Source: Dehalobacter sp. (lineage in GTDB: Bacteria; Bacillota; Desulfitobacteriia; Desulfitobacteriales; Syntrophobotulaceae). Taken from it: a DNA stretch of 64,000 nucleotides. The number at the start of each line of letters is the position of its first letter. Within the stretch, counting starts at the first letter, position 1. Below the pieces are notes generated by a model that saw nothing but the letters and a program-made list of their open reading frames with translations, was not told the DNA's origin and did no database searches. The DNA is taken from NCBI GenBank assembly GCA_023667845.1, contig JAMPIU010000073.1:62001-126000 (forward strand), read 5' to 3'. Positions 1 through 9,636 of the stretch are shown here, one piece after another. The position numbers were made by a program, and so were the translations under genes.

Positions 1-226
1 AAGAACGGTTGGAGCTCCCATAGCTTGAAACGGCCATAAAATCATATCTCAACGGAATTCTGATTTGCCGGATCAAATCTGCAAAAAAAGGCACAGCCCC
101 TTTAAAAATACCAATGGTCAGAAGATCCTTGCCAAAATATTCGTTGGTAATCTGTTCACCCAGTTCGGCCACCCTTTTTTTTAGCTGTTTCTCGGTTATC
201 AGCACCTTCGCAATCTTTCTTTCCAT
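1..226 (-). CDS. hpt: Hypoxanthine phosphoribosyltransferase, N-terminal part (cut by window edge)
   Basis: This is the first 75 codons of a purine-salvage enzyme that makes IMP/GMP from hypoxanthine/guanine and PRPP. The visible protein begins MERKIAKVLITEKQLKKRV and contains DLLTIGIFKGAVPFFADLIR followed by DFMAVSSYGSS, the N-terminal hallmarks of bacterial Hpt. The ATG at 224-226 is preceded by a GGAG about eight bases upstream. The PRPP-binding loop lies outside the window, so catalytic residues cannot be checked. Confidence 0.85.
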   Translation of the reverse strand, partial: MERKIAKVLITEKQLKKRVAELGEQITNEYFGKDLLTIGIFKGAVPFFADLIRQIRIPLRYDFMAVSSYGSSNRS

Positions 227-283
227 TTCTACCACTCCATCAAGCTATTACCACTGAATTATATCACAAGTTGAATAGGATAA

Positions 284-339
284 AAAAGAAGGTACTGCAA
301 AAACTGCATACGAACAGCGTTTTTGCAGTACCTTCTTTT
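284..339 (-). terminator. Long perfect hairpin terminator
   Basis: Two perfectly complementary 21-nt arms (284-304 and 319-339) flank a 14-nt loop. On the minus strand the stem is followed by a run of T, so it should end transcription of the gene at 354-1019 before hpt. The arms begin with A tracts and end with T tracts, so it may act in both directions. Confidence 0.8.
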
Positions 340-353
340 ATGAAGCCAGACAT

Positions 354-1019
354 TTACTCTGCCGTTTCAGGCGGCTGGATTGAAATCTTTCTTCCGATAT
401 CCTTAAATTCCAGGATCAGGGTCATCGGTTCTCCGGTTTCTTTGTTTTGCGCTCTCACTTCAACCTGCGTTACAGTTTTGGTGCTTCTGGTGATATAGAG
501 CGTGTACTCAAAACCGGTCCATAGGGTTTCCATCATCTGATTCTGTACACTTGGTTTTAGCGTGCATACCCAGCATTTCTTGCTGTTTAGTTCTTTCTCT
601 CCTTTAAGCATCACCTCACCGATCTCTTTCAACTGCAGACTGGCCAAAGGGTTAAGCTCCACCAGAAAGACTTTTTGGGCAACTGATACATCGCTGAATT
701 TTACCCACGCTTTGCTGAAAGGGTCCTTGTTGTAGAGAACATCACCCACCTTAATCATTTCAACTTTGCTTCCCGCCAGCTGACCCTGAATCTGAATGTT
801 TTCACCGCTCTTATAGCCGGTAATCCTCGTCAGTAACCGCGCTTTGCCATCCACTGTCTGCTGCTGCGTTAAAACATAAGAAAATGAATTGGCTTTGTTC
901 AGGTTTCCCAGGCCCAGGATAACCAGCTGCTGCGGATCGGGCTGACGCATTATGGTAATCATTCCTCCAATGACGAACAAAAAAATGATGATGGAACCAA
1001 CAATAATTTTCTTTTTCAT
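354..1019 (-). CDS. Membrane-anchored extracytoplasmic protein of unknown function
   Basis: A 221-residue protein with a positively charged start (MKKK) and a hydrophobic segment at about residues 5-24, which reads as a signal anchor or uncleaved signal peptide; there is no lipobox cysteine. The rest is soluble, beta-rich in feel, with one C-W-V-C pair near residues 149-152. The layout resembles LolA/LppX-like sorting proteins of Firmicutes that start with a short anchor and monitor envelope lipids, but that is only a resemblance. It is transcribed alone and ends in a strong terminator. I do not recognise the family with confidence. Confidence 0.6.
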   Translation of the reverse strand: MKKKIIVGSIIIFLFVIGGMITIMRQPDPQQLVILGLGNLNKANSFSYVLTQQQTVDGKARLLTRITGYKSGENIQIQGQLAGSKVEMIKVGDVLYNKDPFSKAWVKFSDVSVAQKVFLVELNPLASLQLKEIGEVMLKGEKELNSKKCWVCTLKPSVQNQMMETLWTGFEYTLYITRSTKTVTQVEVRAQNKETGEPMTLILEFKDIGRKISIQPPETAE

Positions 1020-1147
1020 GCCTTGCCCTCCTGGCGGAGTTCTTACTTAATATTATGACCGGCTAAATCAAGGTATTACTGGTAATTCCTGTTTAAGCTG
1101 AATTATTGATTATACGATTGCATATTGGCAAATCCGAAATCAATGAA

Positions 1148-1462
1148 TCAAATGCCGGGAGCCGCCATATCCACACCGGAAATTTGATGTCGGTGGCCGT
1201 TGTCTACGGTCGTGTAGAAATCCCAATTATGCGCATGCCATCCATTCTTCAGCGGAATTGAAACGCTCGAAACAGCTTTGTAATAATGCGTATGTCCATG
1301 CTCATACAAAACGAAATTTTCTGAATGATGAACATGACTATCACCGGTTGGAATAGCTATTCCCGAAATATCCAAGCATTGATGAGAATGCCCGTAATCG
1401 CAGGATGTATGCGTTGAACTTCCATGATTATGGTTTGACGGGCTTTTCGCAGTTTGCACCAT
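1148..1462 (-). CDS. YmaF-family histidine-rich protein
   Basis: A 104-residue protein unusually rich in His, with repeated H-x-H units (NHNHG, YGHSH, SHVHH, HGHTHYY, WHAHN, NGHRH). This spacing is typical of the YmaF family (Bacillus YmaF), whose function is not established; metal binding or a spore/surface role is guessed from the histidines. I chose the ATG at 1460-1462 because a GAGGAGG ribosome site lies about eight bases upstream; an in-frame ATG 18 codons earlier lacks one. It stands alone between non-coding stretches. Confidence 0.75.
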   Translation of the reverse strand: MVQTAKSPSNHNHGSSTHTSCDYGHSHQCLDISGIAIPTGDSHVHHSENFVLYEHGHTHYYKAVSSVSIPLKNGWHAHNWDFYTTVDNGHRHQISGVDMAAPGI

Positions 1463-1853
1463 AAAAGATAACCTCCTCTTTCGATAAAATATTTTCAGAG
1501 GAGATTTTTTGAGCATATTCTATTCTTCCATTTTTAACCAAATAAGTATTTAAGGTGCCCTCCCGCTTTTTAATATGACTAAATTAGTAGGCCAAGTTCC
1601 TCTGCAAAGTTTTTTTGCGAGGAAAGATTATTTGGCCATTCCTGACCTGTCCCCGAAAACAACGAAGATACCCAAAGACGTTCACCGAACTCTCTAAAAA
1701 GACCATCCATCTCGGGCAGTCTACTTAATTCTTAAGACAAACATTTTAAGTCTAAACTTGTATAACTAGCATATATACTACTACAAATATATTTAGAATA
1801 ATAAATTTCTAAAGGTAAAGCAACCAATTCTTCTTGAGAGGAGGAATTGGACT
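1463..1853. other. Non-coding stretch with a nested inverted repeat
   Basis: No convincing gene is seen in these 391 bases. At 1590-1637 there is a nested structure: an outer GGCCAA/TTGGCC pair (1590-1595 with 1632-1637) encloses TTCCTC-GCAAA (1597-1608) paired with TTTGC-GAGGAA (1614-1624). It lacks a T run, so it is not an ordinary terminator. The last 100 bases are AT-rich and probably hold the promoter of the small toxin gene that follows. Confidence 0.5.
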
Positions 1854-1955
1854 ATGACAAAACTCTATCAGACAATGATGATCATTTTTGGTTCCTGTTC
1901 CCTTCTTGTAAGCCTGATCGCTTTGATTATCCAAATAATTAAACTATGTATCTAA
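1854..1955 (+). CDS. Putative holin-like toxin (type I TA candidate)
   Basis: A 33-codon gene starting at the ATG 1854-1856 with a strong AGAGGAGG site about nine bases upstream. The peptide begins MTKLYQTMMIIFGSCS and is a single hydrophobic helix ending in a short basic tail (QIIKLCI). This agrees with the Hol_Tox family of putative holin-like toxins (about 30-35 residues, pattern Y-x5-I-x-FG-x-F, then LIALI and IIK). Such peptides are usually controlled by an antisense RNA and act at the membrane. The flanking inverted repeat (1814-1826/2035-2047) and two stacked terminators support a small structured mRNA. No antisense promoter could be firmly identified. Confidence 0.65.
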   Translation: MTKLYQTMMIIFGSCSLLVSLIALIIQIIKLCI

Positions 1956-1983
1956 TTAAAAACTTGCCTAGATCTAGCCTTAT

Positions 1984-2025
1984 GTGTAAAAAGTAGCCGC
2001 CTACAAATCAAACTACTTTTTACAC
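1984..2025. terminator. Bidirectional terminator-like hairpin after the toxin gene
   Basis: GTGTAAAAAGTAG (1984-1996) pairs perfectly with CTACTTTTTACAC (2013-2025). The A tract pairs with the T tract, so either strand reads as GTAG...CTAC followed by five T. Shared terminators of this kind are usual between a type I toxin mRNA and a converging antitoxin RNA. Confidence 0.6.
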
Positions 2026-2049
2026 CAAGCAATATGGTTGCTTTACCCA

Positions 2050-2079
2050 TCTATAGGGAAAATTCCTTATAGATTTTTT
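2050..2079 (+). terminator. Intrinsic terminator
   Basis: An 11-bp stem (2050-2060 with 2063-2073, one G-U pair, two-base loop as drawn) is followed by six T at 2074-2079. It is the second terminator downstream of the toxin gene on the plus strand. Confidence 0.75.
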
Positions 2080-2130
2080 GTTCACAATTTTATTTTATGA
2101 GACTGATTAACCATTTATGATAAGGCATAA

Positions 2131-2177
2131 AAAGAAAGAGGCCTCCCAAAAGTTCAGCAAACTAATGAGAAACCTCT
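2131..2177 (-). terminator. groESL operon terminator
   Basis: On the minus strand, AGAGGTTTCTCA (2177-2166) pairs over 12 positions, with three G-U pairs, with TGGGAGGCCTCT (2148-2137) and is followed by TTTCTTTTT. It lies about 130 bases past the groEL stop and is the first good terminator for the operon. Confidence 0.7.
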
Positions 2178-2309
2178 AACCGAAAGATTTATTTTACTCC
2201 CGTATTATCTCAGGAGAACATTTTTATCCTCCCAATGTTAGCAAATTGTTGGCACAAGTTATATTCGTATCCCTAACGCCTTGATATTCCAAAGCATCTT
2301 GGCGTTTTC

Positions 2310-3944
<1,635 letters not shown>

Positions 3945-4016
3945 CTAAATGTTCCTCCTTAATTCTATCAAAAAATACTTTTGAATGTTATCTGATAAGT
4001 AATACTAGGCTGTTAC

Positions 4017-4301
4017 TTAACTAATGACTGCCTGAATATCGGTTTCTCTTAAAATCAAATATTCGTTTCCGTCATATTTAACTTCCGTGCCGGCATATTT
4101 AGAATAAATCACGCGGTCGCCGACGTTAACTTCCATTGGGATTCTTTCACCTTTTTCAACTTTTCCAGGACCTACGGCAATCACTTCACCTTCCTGAGGC
4201 TTTTCTTTTGCGGTGTCGGGCATAATGATCCCGCTCTTAGTTCTTTCCTCAGACGGAACCGCTTTAATAATTACCCTGTCAGCCAACGGTTTGAGTTTCA
4301 T
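4017..4301 (-). CDS. groES: Co-chaperonin GroES
   Basis: The 94-residue lid of the GroEL ring. It shows [13 protein letters not shown] at the start, the mobile loop with [14 protein letters not shown], and the conserved [16 protein letters not shown] segment. It starts at the ATG 4299-4301 after a GGAGG site, 72 bases ahead of groEL, and is transcribed from a promoter overlapped by CIRCE. Confidence 0.98.
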   Translation of the reverse strand: MKLKPLADRVIIKAVPSEERTKSGIIMPDTAKEKPQEGEVIAVGPGKVEKGERIPMEVNVGDRVIYSKYAGTEVKYDGNEYLILRETDIQAVIS

Positions 4302-4352
4302 AAAATAATTTCCCTCCTTGAAACCTTTATATTTTTATATTTCGCTTTATTG

Positions 4353-4379
4353 TTAGCACTCAATCAAGATGAGTGCTAA
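4353..4379 (-). promoter_or_regulatory. CIRCE element (HrcA operator)
   Basis: An exact consensus: TTAGCACTC, nine bases, GAGTGCTAA, about 50 bases upstream of groES and just downstream of the -10 box. This is the binding site of the HrcA heat-shock repressor. hrcA itself is not in the window. Confidence 0.97.
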
Positions 4380-4391
4380 TACCTAGGTATA

Positions 4392-4420
4392 ATAATATGC
4401 AACGTCTGGTAGTATTGCAA
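4392..4420 (-). promoter_or_regulatory. groESL sigma-A promoter
   Basis: On the minus strand TTGCAA (4420-4415), a 17-base spacer and TATTAT (4397-4392) form a housekeeping promoter. The predicted start falls at about 4385, so CIRCE covers the first transcribed bases, as in other Firmicutes. Confidence 0.8.
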
Positions 4421-4563
4421 CCCCATCCACGCATAACTACGGACGATTAGAATTGATTATCACTTATTTTCTTCATCAATCTTTAAATTGCTATAACGCT
4501 TAATAAATACGTTATATAGAATAACCGTAATTTTCCTTATTTATTCATTACTGTTAGCAGATT

Positions 4564-4899
4564 TTAATCAAGAAAATTTTCTCCGGTACGGATCCGGCGG
4601 AAGTCCTCAACAGCGGTCACCCAGATGACGCCGTCGCCAAATTTACCAGTTAGGGCATTCTCCCTGATGGTTTCCTGAACGCTTTCACTTTCCGGATCAT
4701 TGACAATGATTTCGAGTTTGACTTTGGGCAGCAGCCGGACGGATACTTCCGTTCCGCGGTAAACCTCGGTGATATTCCCTTTCTGCCTTCCCCAGCCAAG
4801 TACCTGAGATACGGTAATCCCGCTGATTCCCAAATTACTGAGCGCCTTTTCCACTTGGTCAAGTTTATTGCTGCGAATTACTGCCTCAATCTTTTTCAT
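4564..4899 (-). CDS. PII-family signalling protein without the uridylylation tyrosine
   Basis: A 111-residue PII protein, the trimeric sensor of ATP/ADP and 2-oxoglutarate that controls nitrogen targets by direct contact. MKKIEAVIRSNKLDQVEKAL, GRQKG at 37-41, LPKVKLEIIV and GKFGDGVIWV are family signatures. In the T-loop the YRG tyrosine is present (Tyr47), but the residue aligned with the uridylylated Tyr51 of E. coli GlnB is Val52, so control by uridylylation is not expected. It follows mobA by 18 bases on the same strand and has a GAGG ribosome site. Its partner is not visible; no amtB, nif or glnA gene is adjacent. Confidence 0.88.
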   Translation of the reverse strand: MKKIEAVIRSNKLDQVEKALSNLGISGITVSQVLGWGRQKGNITEVYRGTEVSVRLLPKVKLEIIVNDPESESVQETIRENALTGKFGDGVIWVTAVEDFRRIRTGENFLD

Positions 4900-4917
4900 T
4901 CCAACCTCCCCAAAGCA

Positions 4918-5535
4918 TTATTGGATTTTTTGTAAAATGAGTTCCCACTCCTGAGGCGTATTGACATTCAGAAAACTTTCCTCGATCATTTCCTTCAGCA
5001 TGCTGCCTTTCATCTCCTCAGAAATATTCACGATCTTATGCCTGCATTCATCAGCAATATCAAAGAGACGCAGTTTGTCCTCTTTAATCTGTTTCTCGAC
5101 AACTTTAAGCACATTTTTGTGGTAAAAGGCGTGCAGAGGATGTAGTCTGTCCCGAACATACGGGAAAACCAACTTATAATCCTCAATCCGTTCATAAATA
5201 TAGAAAATGGCTTCACTGTTTAAGAACGGCATATCACAGGCAGCCACGAAGACATAGTCATACTTAGCCACCGGAAGGATGGAATACAGCCCGCCCATCG
5301 GCCCTTTACCTTTAATCCGGTCGGCAACCGTCTGATAACCGTATCCCGAATATTGTTCAGGCTCCCTGCAGCTGATCAGGACCTCACTACAAATACTGTC
5401 CAGTACTTCCAGATTTCTTTCCAGAAGCGGTTTTCCGCCTATCTCAAGGAATGCCTTATTCCGGCCCATTCTTTTGCTTTCTCCTCCGGCAAAGAGCACT
5501 CCTGTGATCTCCAGCTTTTTCTTTTCCACGCCCAT
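4918..5535 (-). CDS. mobA: Molybdenum cofactor guanylyltransferase MobA
   Basis: A 205-residue nucleotidyltransferase that joins GMP to molybdopterin to make MGD, the form used by the DMSO-reductase-family enzymes in this window. The N-terminal nucleotide-binding motif LFAGGESKRMGRNK (about 14-27) and the metal-binding ACDMPFL (about 98-104) match MobA. The start is the ATG at 5533-5535 with a weak AAGG site; GTG two codons in is an alternative. It is separated from the main Moco operon by 25 kb and co-directional with the PII gene. Confidence 0.88.
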   Translation of the reverse strand: MGVEKKKLEITGVLFAGGESKRMGRNKAFLEIGGKPLLERNLEVLDSICSEVLISCREPEQYSGYGYQTVADRIKGKGPMGGLYSILPVAKYDYVFVAACDMPFLNSEAIFYIYERIEDYKLVFPYVRDRLHPLHAFYHKNVLKVVEKQIKEDKLRLFDIADECRHKIVNISEEMKGSMLKEMIEESFLNVNTPQEWELILQKIQ

Positions 5536-5736
5536 CTACCTTCAAACATATTTAGACGTTACTATTTAGACATTCCCTGCGAAATACCTTCTAATACTTG
5601 TAAACCCTAAAATAATTATAATGGTATATCAGGTACTAAGTCTGTACTTAATAATCTACCATATTTTCAGTGGAAATTACATAAGTTATTTTCCTCAATA
5701 AAGCTGGAAGATCTTAAAAATTAACTATTTTATGTC

Positions 5737-8202
5737 TTAGAAAAATAGATTCAAGTTTGATTCCTCAGACTTGGCAAGCATTGTGGCAACGCCGCCGATT
5801 TCTACGCCATCGATCAGTTCTTCCTTTTTGATTCCCATCACATCCATCGACATGGAGCAGGCTACGATCTTAATACCCATCTTCATCGCATTATGCAGCA
5901 GTTCTTCCAAACTATCAACATTTTTCTTTTTCATGACGTACTTGATCATTCTAGCACCCATGCCACCCATATTCATATTGGAGATAGGCAGTTTTCTTGG
6001 TCCGCGGGGCATCATGATGCCAAAGGCTTTCTCCAGAGAATCCTTGCTTACCTTAGGTGCGTCATATTTCTTAAGAATATTCAGCCCCCAGAATGTGAAG
6101 AACATCGTCACTTCTTTACCCATGGATGCCGCGCCGGTCGCAATGATAAATGAGGCAAGGGCCTTATCCATATTCTGCTCGAATACAATCAGCGTCGCGC
6201 CCTTGGGTTTTTCCTCCACCGCAACGTTTACGTTTACCTGCGGCTGGTCGGTAGGCTTCATGCTTCCTTTGCGCAGATAGGCTTTCAGATAATCCCCATT
6301 TAATTCTGTTTTAAGCAGTGTATTGCCGGTCTTACTGCACCAGGCCTCAATATCCCTCGCAAAGCCGGGATCCGTAACCAAGATTTCCAGGACCTGGCCT
6401 TCTTCTAGGATTTTCATATTTTCAAATACCTGTTTGATCGGTCCGGGACACTGTAGACCACAACAGTCGATCACTTTATTCGCTCTGATTTTGGCTTCCG
6501 GGGATTCGGTAAAAGCTTTTCCGGTATCATCAACTTTTACCGCTCCTTTATCCTTCTTTTCAACCGCCCAGTAAACACTGGCATACGTCCGGAAACCTCC
6601 GTCAAGGTTGATCGGGTCATAACCATGCTGTTGAAGGATTCTAGCCGCAATATATCCCCTGAGGCCAATCTGGCACGTCAGGTAAACCGGCTTATCTTTC
6701 GGCAACTCCCCAAGCCTCTTTCTGAGCTCCGGAAGCGGGATATTGATTGACTCGTTGATCTTGCCCAGTTCTACTTCTTCAGGCTGCCTGACGTCAACCA
6801 AAATGTTTCCAGCAGCGACAATATTGTCGATTTCATGGTATTGAACAGTCTTGACCATATGATCCAGCAAATTGGCCGCAGCATACCCAATCATATTGAC
6901 CGGGTCTTTCCCGGAGGAATATGGCGGTGCATAGGCCAGTTCCAGATCCTGCAGGTCATAAACCGTTAAATTGCCTTTGATAGCCGTCGCGATCACATCA
7001 ATTCTCTTTTCTGCACCCTTGCGCCCGACGGCCTGCGCACCAAGTATTTTGCCGTCTTCAGTAAAGACCATCTTCATATCGAGCACTGTCGAACCCGGAT
7101 AGTATCCGGCATGGGAATTCGGGTGAATATGAATGACCCTATACGGTATTCCCATTTTAGCTGCTGTTTTTTCATTGATACCTGTAGAAGCGGCCGTTAA
7201 ATCAAATACTTTGGCAACTGAAGTTCCTAAAGTCCCGCGGTAAGGCTTACGGCTGCCATACAAATTATCGGCTAGAAGCCTACCCTGCCTGTTTGCCGGC
7301 CACGCCAGCGGTATATTTGTGGGAAGTCCTGTAACATAGTTTTTGACTTCAATTGCATCACCGATTGCATAAATATTTTCATCACTGGTCTGTAGATATT
7401 CATTAACCCGGATAGCTCCTCTTTCGCCGATCTCCAGACCGGCCTGAACGGCGAGCATGCTTTCCGGACGAACGCCGATAGCCATTACGATTAGATCTGC
7501 TTCAATCTCCTGGCTGCTCTGAAGATAGACCTTTGATCTTTCCAGCTTCACGACACTGTCCTTCAGAATCAGCCTGACACCTTTTTCGCGGAGATGCGTG
7601 TGCAGAAGGCTCGCCATTTCATAATCCAGTGAGGGTTGCACCTGATCAGTGGCTTCAACCAGATAGACGTCAAGGTTACGTTCTTTCAGATTTTCGGCCA
7701 TTTCAAGGCCGATAAATCCGCCGCCTATAACGACCGCTGTTTTAGCCTGGTTTTGATCAATATAACTGTCAATGGCTTCGGCATCGGGAATTGTTCGAAG
7801 CGAGAATACCCTCGGGTTGTCGGTGATGCCCTCAATCCCTGGAACGATAGGACTTGCTCCGGGCGAAAGAATGAGTAGATCATAGCTTTCCTCATAGACG
7901 ACACCTGTGGCGAGGTTTTTTACCTGAATCTTTTTATCCTGCCGGTTAATCGCGGTTACTTCTGATTTTATCCGGATGTCCAGATTGAATCTGTTGGTCA
8001 TTCCTTTAACGGTCTGGACAAGAAGTTTATCCCATCCTTTGATCGCGCCTCCAATATAATAGGGCAGTCCGCAATTCGCAAAAGAAATATGTTCGCCTCT
8101 TTCGAATATAACGATTTCCGATTCTTCATCAAGTCTTCTTAATCTTGCAGCAGTGGTTGCTCCTCCAGCGACCCCACCGACAATCACAATTCTTTTATGC
8201 AT
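5737..8202 (-). CDS. CoA-disulfide-reductase-like flavoprotein fused to rhodanese, TusA and DsrE domains
   Basis: An 821-residue cytoplasmic fusion for handling sulfane sulfur. Residues about 1-450 are a pyridine-nucleotide disulfide oxidoreductase: FAD motif VIVGGVAGGATTAARLRR, the single redox cysteine in SFANCGLPYYIGG (Cys44) typical of CoA-disulfide/persulfide reductases, and a second dinucleotide fold with AVVIGGGFIGLEMAE. About 455-555 is a rhodanese with active-site CQIGLRG. About 590-665 is a TusA sulfur carrier with the CPGPI motif. The C-terminal 150 residues are DsrE-like (FIIATGAASMGKEVTMFFTFWG and a late conserved Cys in CSMSMDVMG). The domain order suggests persulfide moves from rhodanese to TusA to DsrE while the flavoprotein reduces it. 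An ArsR-type gene lies 86 bases upstream. The start follows GGAGGAGG. Confidence 0.93.
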   Translation of the reverse strand: MHKRIVIVGGVAGGATTAARLRRLDEESEIVIFERGEHISFANCGLPYYIGGAIKGWDKLLVQTVKGMTNRFNLDIRIKSEVTAINRQDKKIQVKNLATGVVYEESYDLLILSPGASPIVPGIEGITDNPRVFSLRTIPDAEAIDSYIDQNQAKTAVVIGGGFIGLEMAENLKERNLDVYLVEATDQVQPSLDYEMASLLHTHLREKGVRLILKDSVVKLERSKVYLQSSQEIEADLIVMAIGVRPESMLAVQAGLEIGERGAIRVNEYLQTSDENIYAIGDAIEVKNYVTGLPTNIPLAWPANRQGRLLADNLYGSRKPYRGTLGTSVAKVFDLTAASTGINEKTAAKMGIPYRVIHIHPNSHAGYYPGSTVLDMKMVFTEDGKILGAQAVGRKGAEKRIDVIATAIKGNLTVYDLQDLELAYAPPYSSGKDPVNMIGYAAANLLDHMVKTVQYHEIDNIVAAGNILVDVRQPEEVELGKINESINIPLPELRKRLGELPKDKPVYLTCQIGLRGYIAARILQQHGYDPINLDGGFRTYASVYWAVEKKDKGAVKVDDTGKAFTESPEAKIRANKVIDCCGLQCPGPIKQVFENMKILEEGQVLEILVTDPGFARDIEAWCSKTGNTLLKTELNGDYLKAYLRKGSMKPTDQPQVNVNVAVEEKPKGATLIVFEQNMDKALASFIIATGAASMGKEVTMFFTFWGLNILKKYDAPKVSKDSLEKAFGIMMPRGPRKLPISNMNMGGMGARMIKYVMKKKNVDSLEELLHNAMKMGIKIVACSMSMDVMGIKKEELIDGVEIGGVATMLAKSEESNLNLFF

Positions 8203-8288
8203 TAGATAACGACCTCCTCCACCCTATATTATTATTGTTTATTTTTTTAGTTTTATTGCTTAATAATTCAAATTAAAAATATTTAGTA

Positions 8289-8579
8289 TTATTCGGAAAA
8301 CATCAGGTGGATCAACTTTTTCACTAATAGATTCTGAACCGAGTAAAAGACCTCGAGTCCTTCGCGTCTACCCCTTATAATTCCCTTATTTCTCAACGCA
8401 GATAAGTGCTGAGAAATTGTCGACTGCGGAATACTCAGACAATTCTGCATGCTCATTACATTGCTTTCCCCATTTTCCATCAGGCCTTTGACAATGCAAA
8501 GCCGGACAGGGTGGGAAAGTACTTTTAATATATCCGCCTTTTCTTCGAAATAAACCGGATTATCCTTATAAGTCAACAA
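8289..8579 (-). CDS. ArsR-family regulator with two cysteines (thiol/persulfide sensor candidate)
   Basis: A 96-residue winged-helix repressor with the ArsR core: ILKVLSHPVRLCIVKGL, then IPQSTISQHLSALRNKGIIRGRREGLEVFYSV. Cysteines occur only in VRLCIVKG and MQNCLSIPQ, on helices flanking the recognition helix; no CxC metal motif is visible. I prefer the TTG start at 8577-8579, six bases after GGAGGGG; the in-frame ATG at 8592-8594 overlaps that ribosome site. It precedes the sulfur-transfer fusion in the same direction, so control of that gene by a sulfide or persulfide signal is a reasonable inference. Confidence 0.82.
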   Translation of the reverse strand: MLTYKDNPVYFEEKADILKVLSHPVRLCIVKGLMENGESNVMSMQNCLSIPQSTISQHLSALRNKGIIRGRREGLEVFYSVQNLLVKKLIHLMFSE

Positions 8580-8760
8580 GCAAATCCCCTCCATATTCTT
8601 ATATTTGTATATTAGGATATATCAATATATTTGTCAATTCTATCATTACCGTTATTCATTCTTTTCTTTCCTCTATCCGTAAATTCTATTTTTGAGATGC
8701 TAAAAAACCACACCTCCTACTGAAGATGCGGGGCGAATCATCATAAACGGGTCTGCTTCC

Positions 8761-9600
8761 CTATCCGAAACAGCTTATTCCTATGCAGCCTGCGCCAGCA
8801 TGGGTTCCAATCACAGGGCCCAGCGAAAATATCATAATTTCTTTTGGCGCATATTCTTTGAGAATGATCTGTTTAAATTCCTCCAGACTCTCAGGTGCTG
8901 CAGCCTGCGCAATACAAATTCTCTTATTATTTAAATCCACATGGTTGTTTTTTAGGTTCTCCAGAATCCAAAAGAAGGCTTTCTTTCTTCCTCTGGCTTT
9001 TCCTACGACAATGACGGCTCCGTCTTTAATAGAAATAATTGGCTTAATACCCAGGATACTGCCGGCAAATGCACTGGTCGCTGATAGTCTTCCGCCTTTT
9101 TTCAGATTCTCTAGATTGTCAATAACGCCATAGAATTGAACCTGATCTTTCAGAATCTCAATGGTTCTAACAATATCCTCCGCACTTTTACCTGCAGCAG
9201 CCATCTCGGCTGCCTCAACGACCAATAGTCCAAGTCCGAAAGTAGCGCTATTAGAGTCGATTACATAGATTCTGCCCTTATTCATGATCTCCCTGGCCAT
9301 TACAGCGGAATTATACGTTCCGCTCAGCTTGGAAGAAATAAAAATACCGATGATTTCATCGCCTTGGTCTACGTGTTTGGTAAATTCCGCGACAAACTCA
9401 CCCGGATTCACCTGGGCTGTCGTCGGCAGTTCTTTATGCCTTGCCATTTTGGCGTAAAACTCTTCGTTGGTAATATCAACGCCGTCTCTATATTCCTCTT
9501 CCCCAAACAGGACTTTCAACGACACGACAGTAATGTTATATTTCTCTATCAAATAGCCGGGGAGATCACTTGTACTGTCCGTAATAATCCTAACTGACAT
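8761..9600 (-). CDS. DegV family protein (fatty-acid binding)
   Basis: A 279-residue DegV protein. The family binds a long-chain fatty acid between two domains; some members (FakB) hand it to a fatty-acid kinase. VRIITDSTSDLP at the start, PTTAQVNPGEF (about 60-70), the SSKLSGTYNSA segment near residue 90 and a GPVIGTHAGAG end are diagnostic. The ATG at 9598-9600 has GGGAGG nine bases upstream. It lies 36 bases after a FabT-like regulator gene, so the pair may be one transcript linking fatty-acid sensing and uptake. Confidence 0.92.
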   Translation of the reverse strand: MSVRIITDSTSDLPGYLIEKYNITVVSLKVLFGEEEYRDGVDITNEEFYAKMARHKELPTTAQVNPGEFVAEFTKHVDQGDEIIGIFISSKLSGTYNSAVMAREIMNKGRIYVIDSNSATFGLGLLVVEAAEMAAAGKSAEDIVRTIEILKDQVQFYGVIDNLENLKKGGRLSATSAFAGSILGIKPIISIKDGAVIVVGKARGRKKAFFWILENLKNNHVDLNNKRICIAQAAAPESLEEFKQIILKEYAPKEIMIFSLGPVIGTHAGAGCIGISCFG

Positions 9601-9636
9601 TCTTTCCAACCTCCCGTGTCTGTGCAGCTTGCTCTG

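Larger units (their letters stand above)
1814..2047. repeat. 13-nt inverted repeat flanking the toxin gene
   Basis: GGTAAAGCAACCA at 1814-1826 is the exact reverse complement of TGGTTGCTTTACC at 2035-2047. The first copy sits just upstream of the ribosome site of the small toxin gene and the second lies beyond its coding region, before the 2050-2079 terminator. On a single toxin transcript the two ends would pair, a fold-back like that known for type I toxin mRNAs. Confidence 0.6.

Noticed and set aside
2275-2306. Hairpin just after the groEL stop as terminator
   Set aside because: AACGCC/GGCGTT arms are broken by mismatches and no T run follows; the stem at 2131-2177 is better.
8700-8745. 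Possible terminator after the DegV gene
   Set aside because: A T run is present but the stem has several mismatches; too weak to call.
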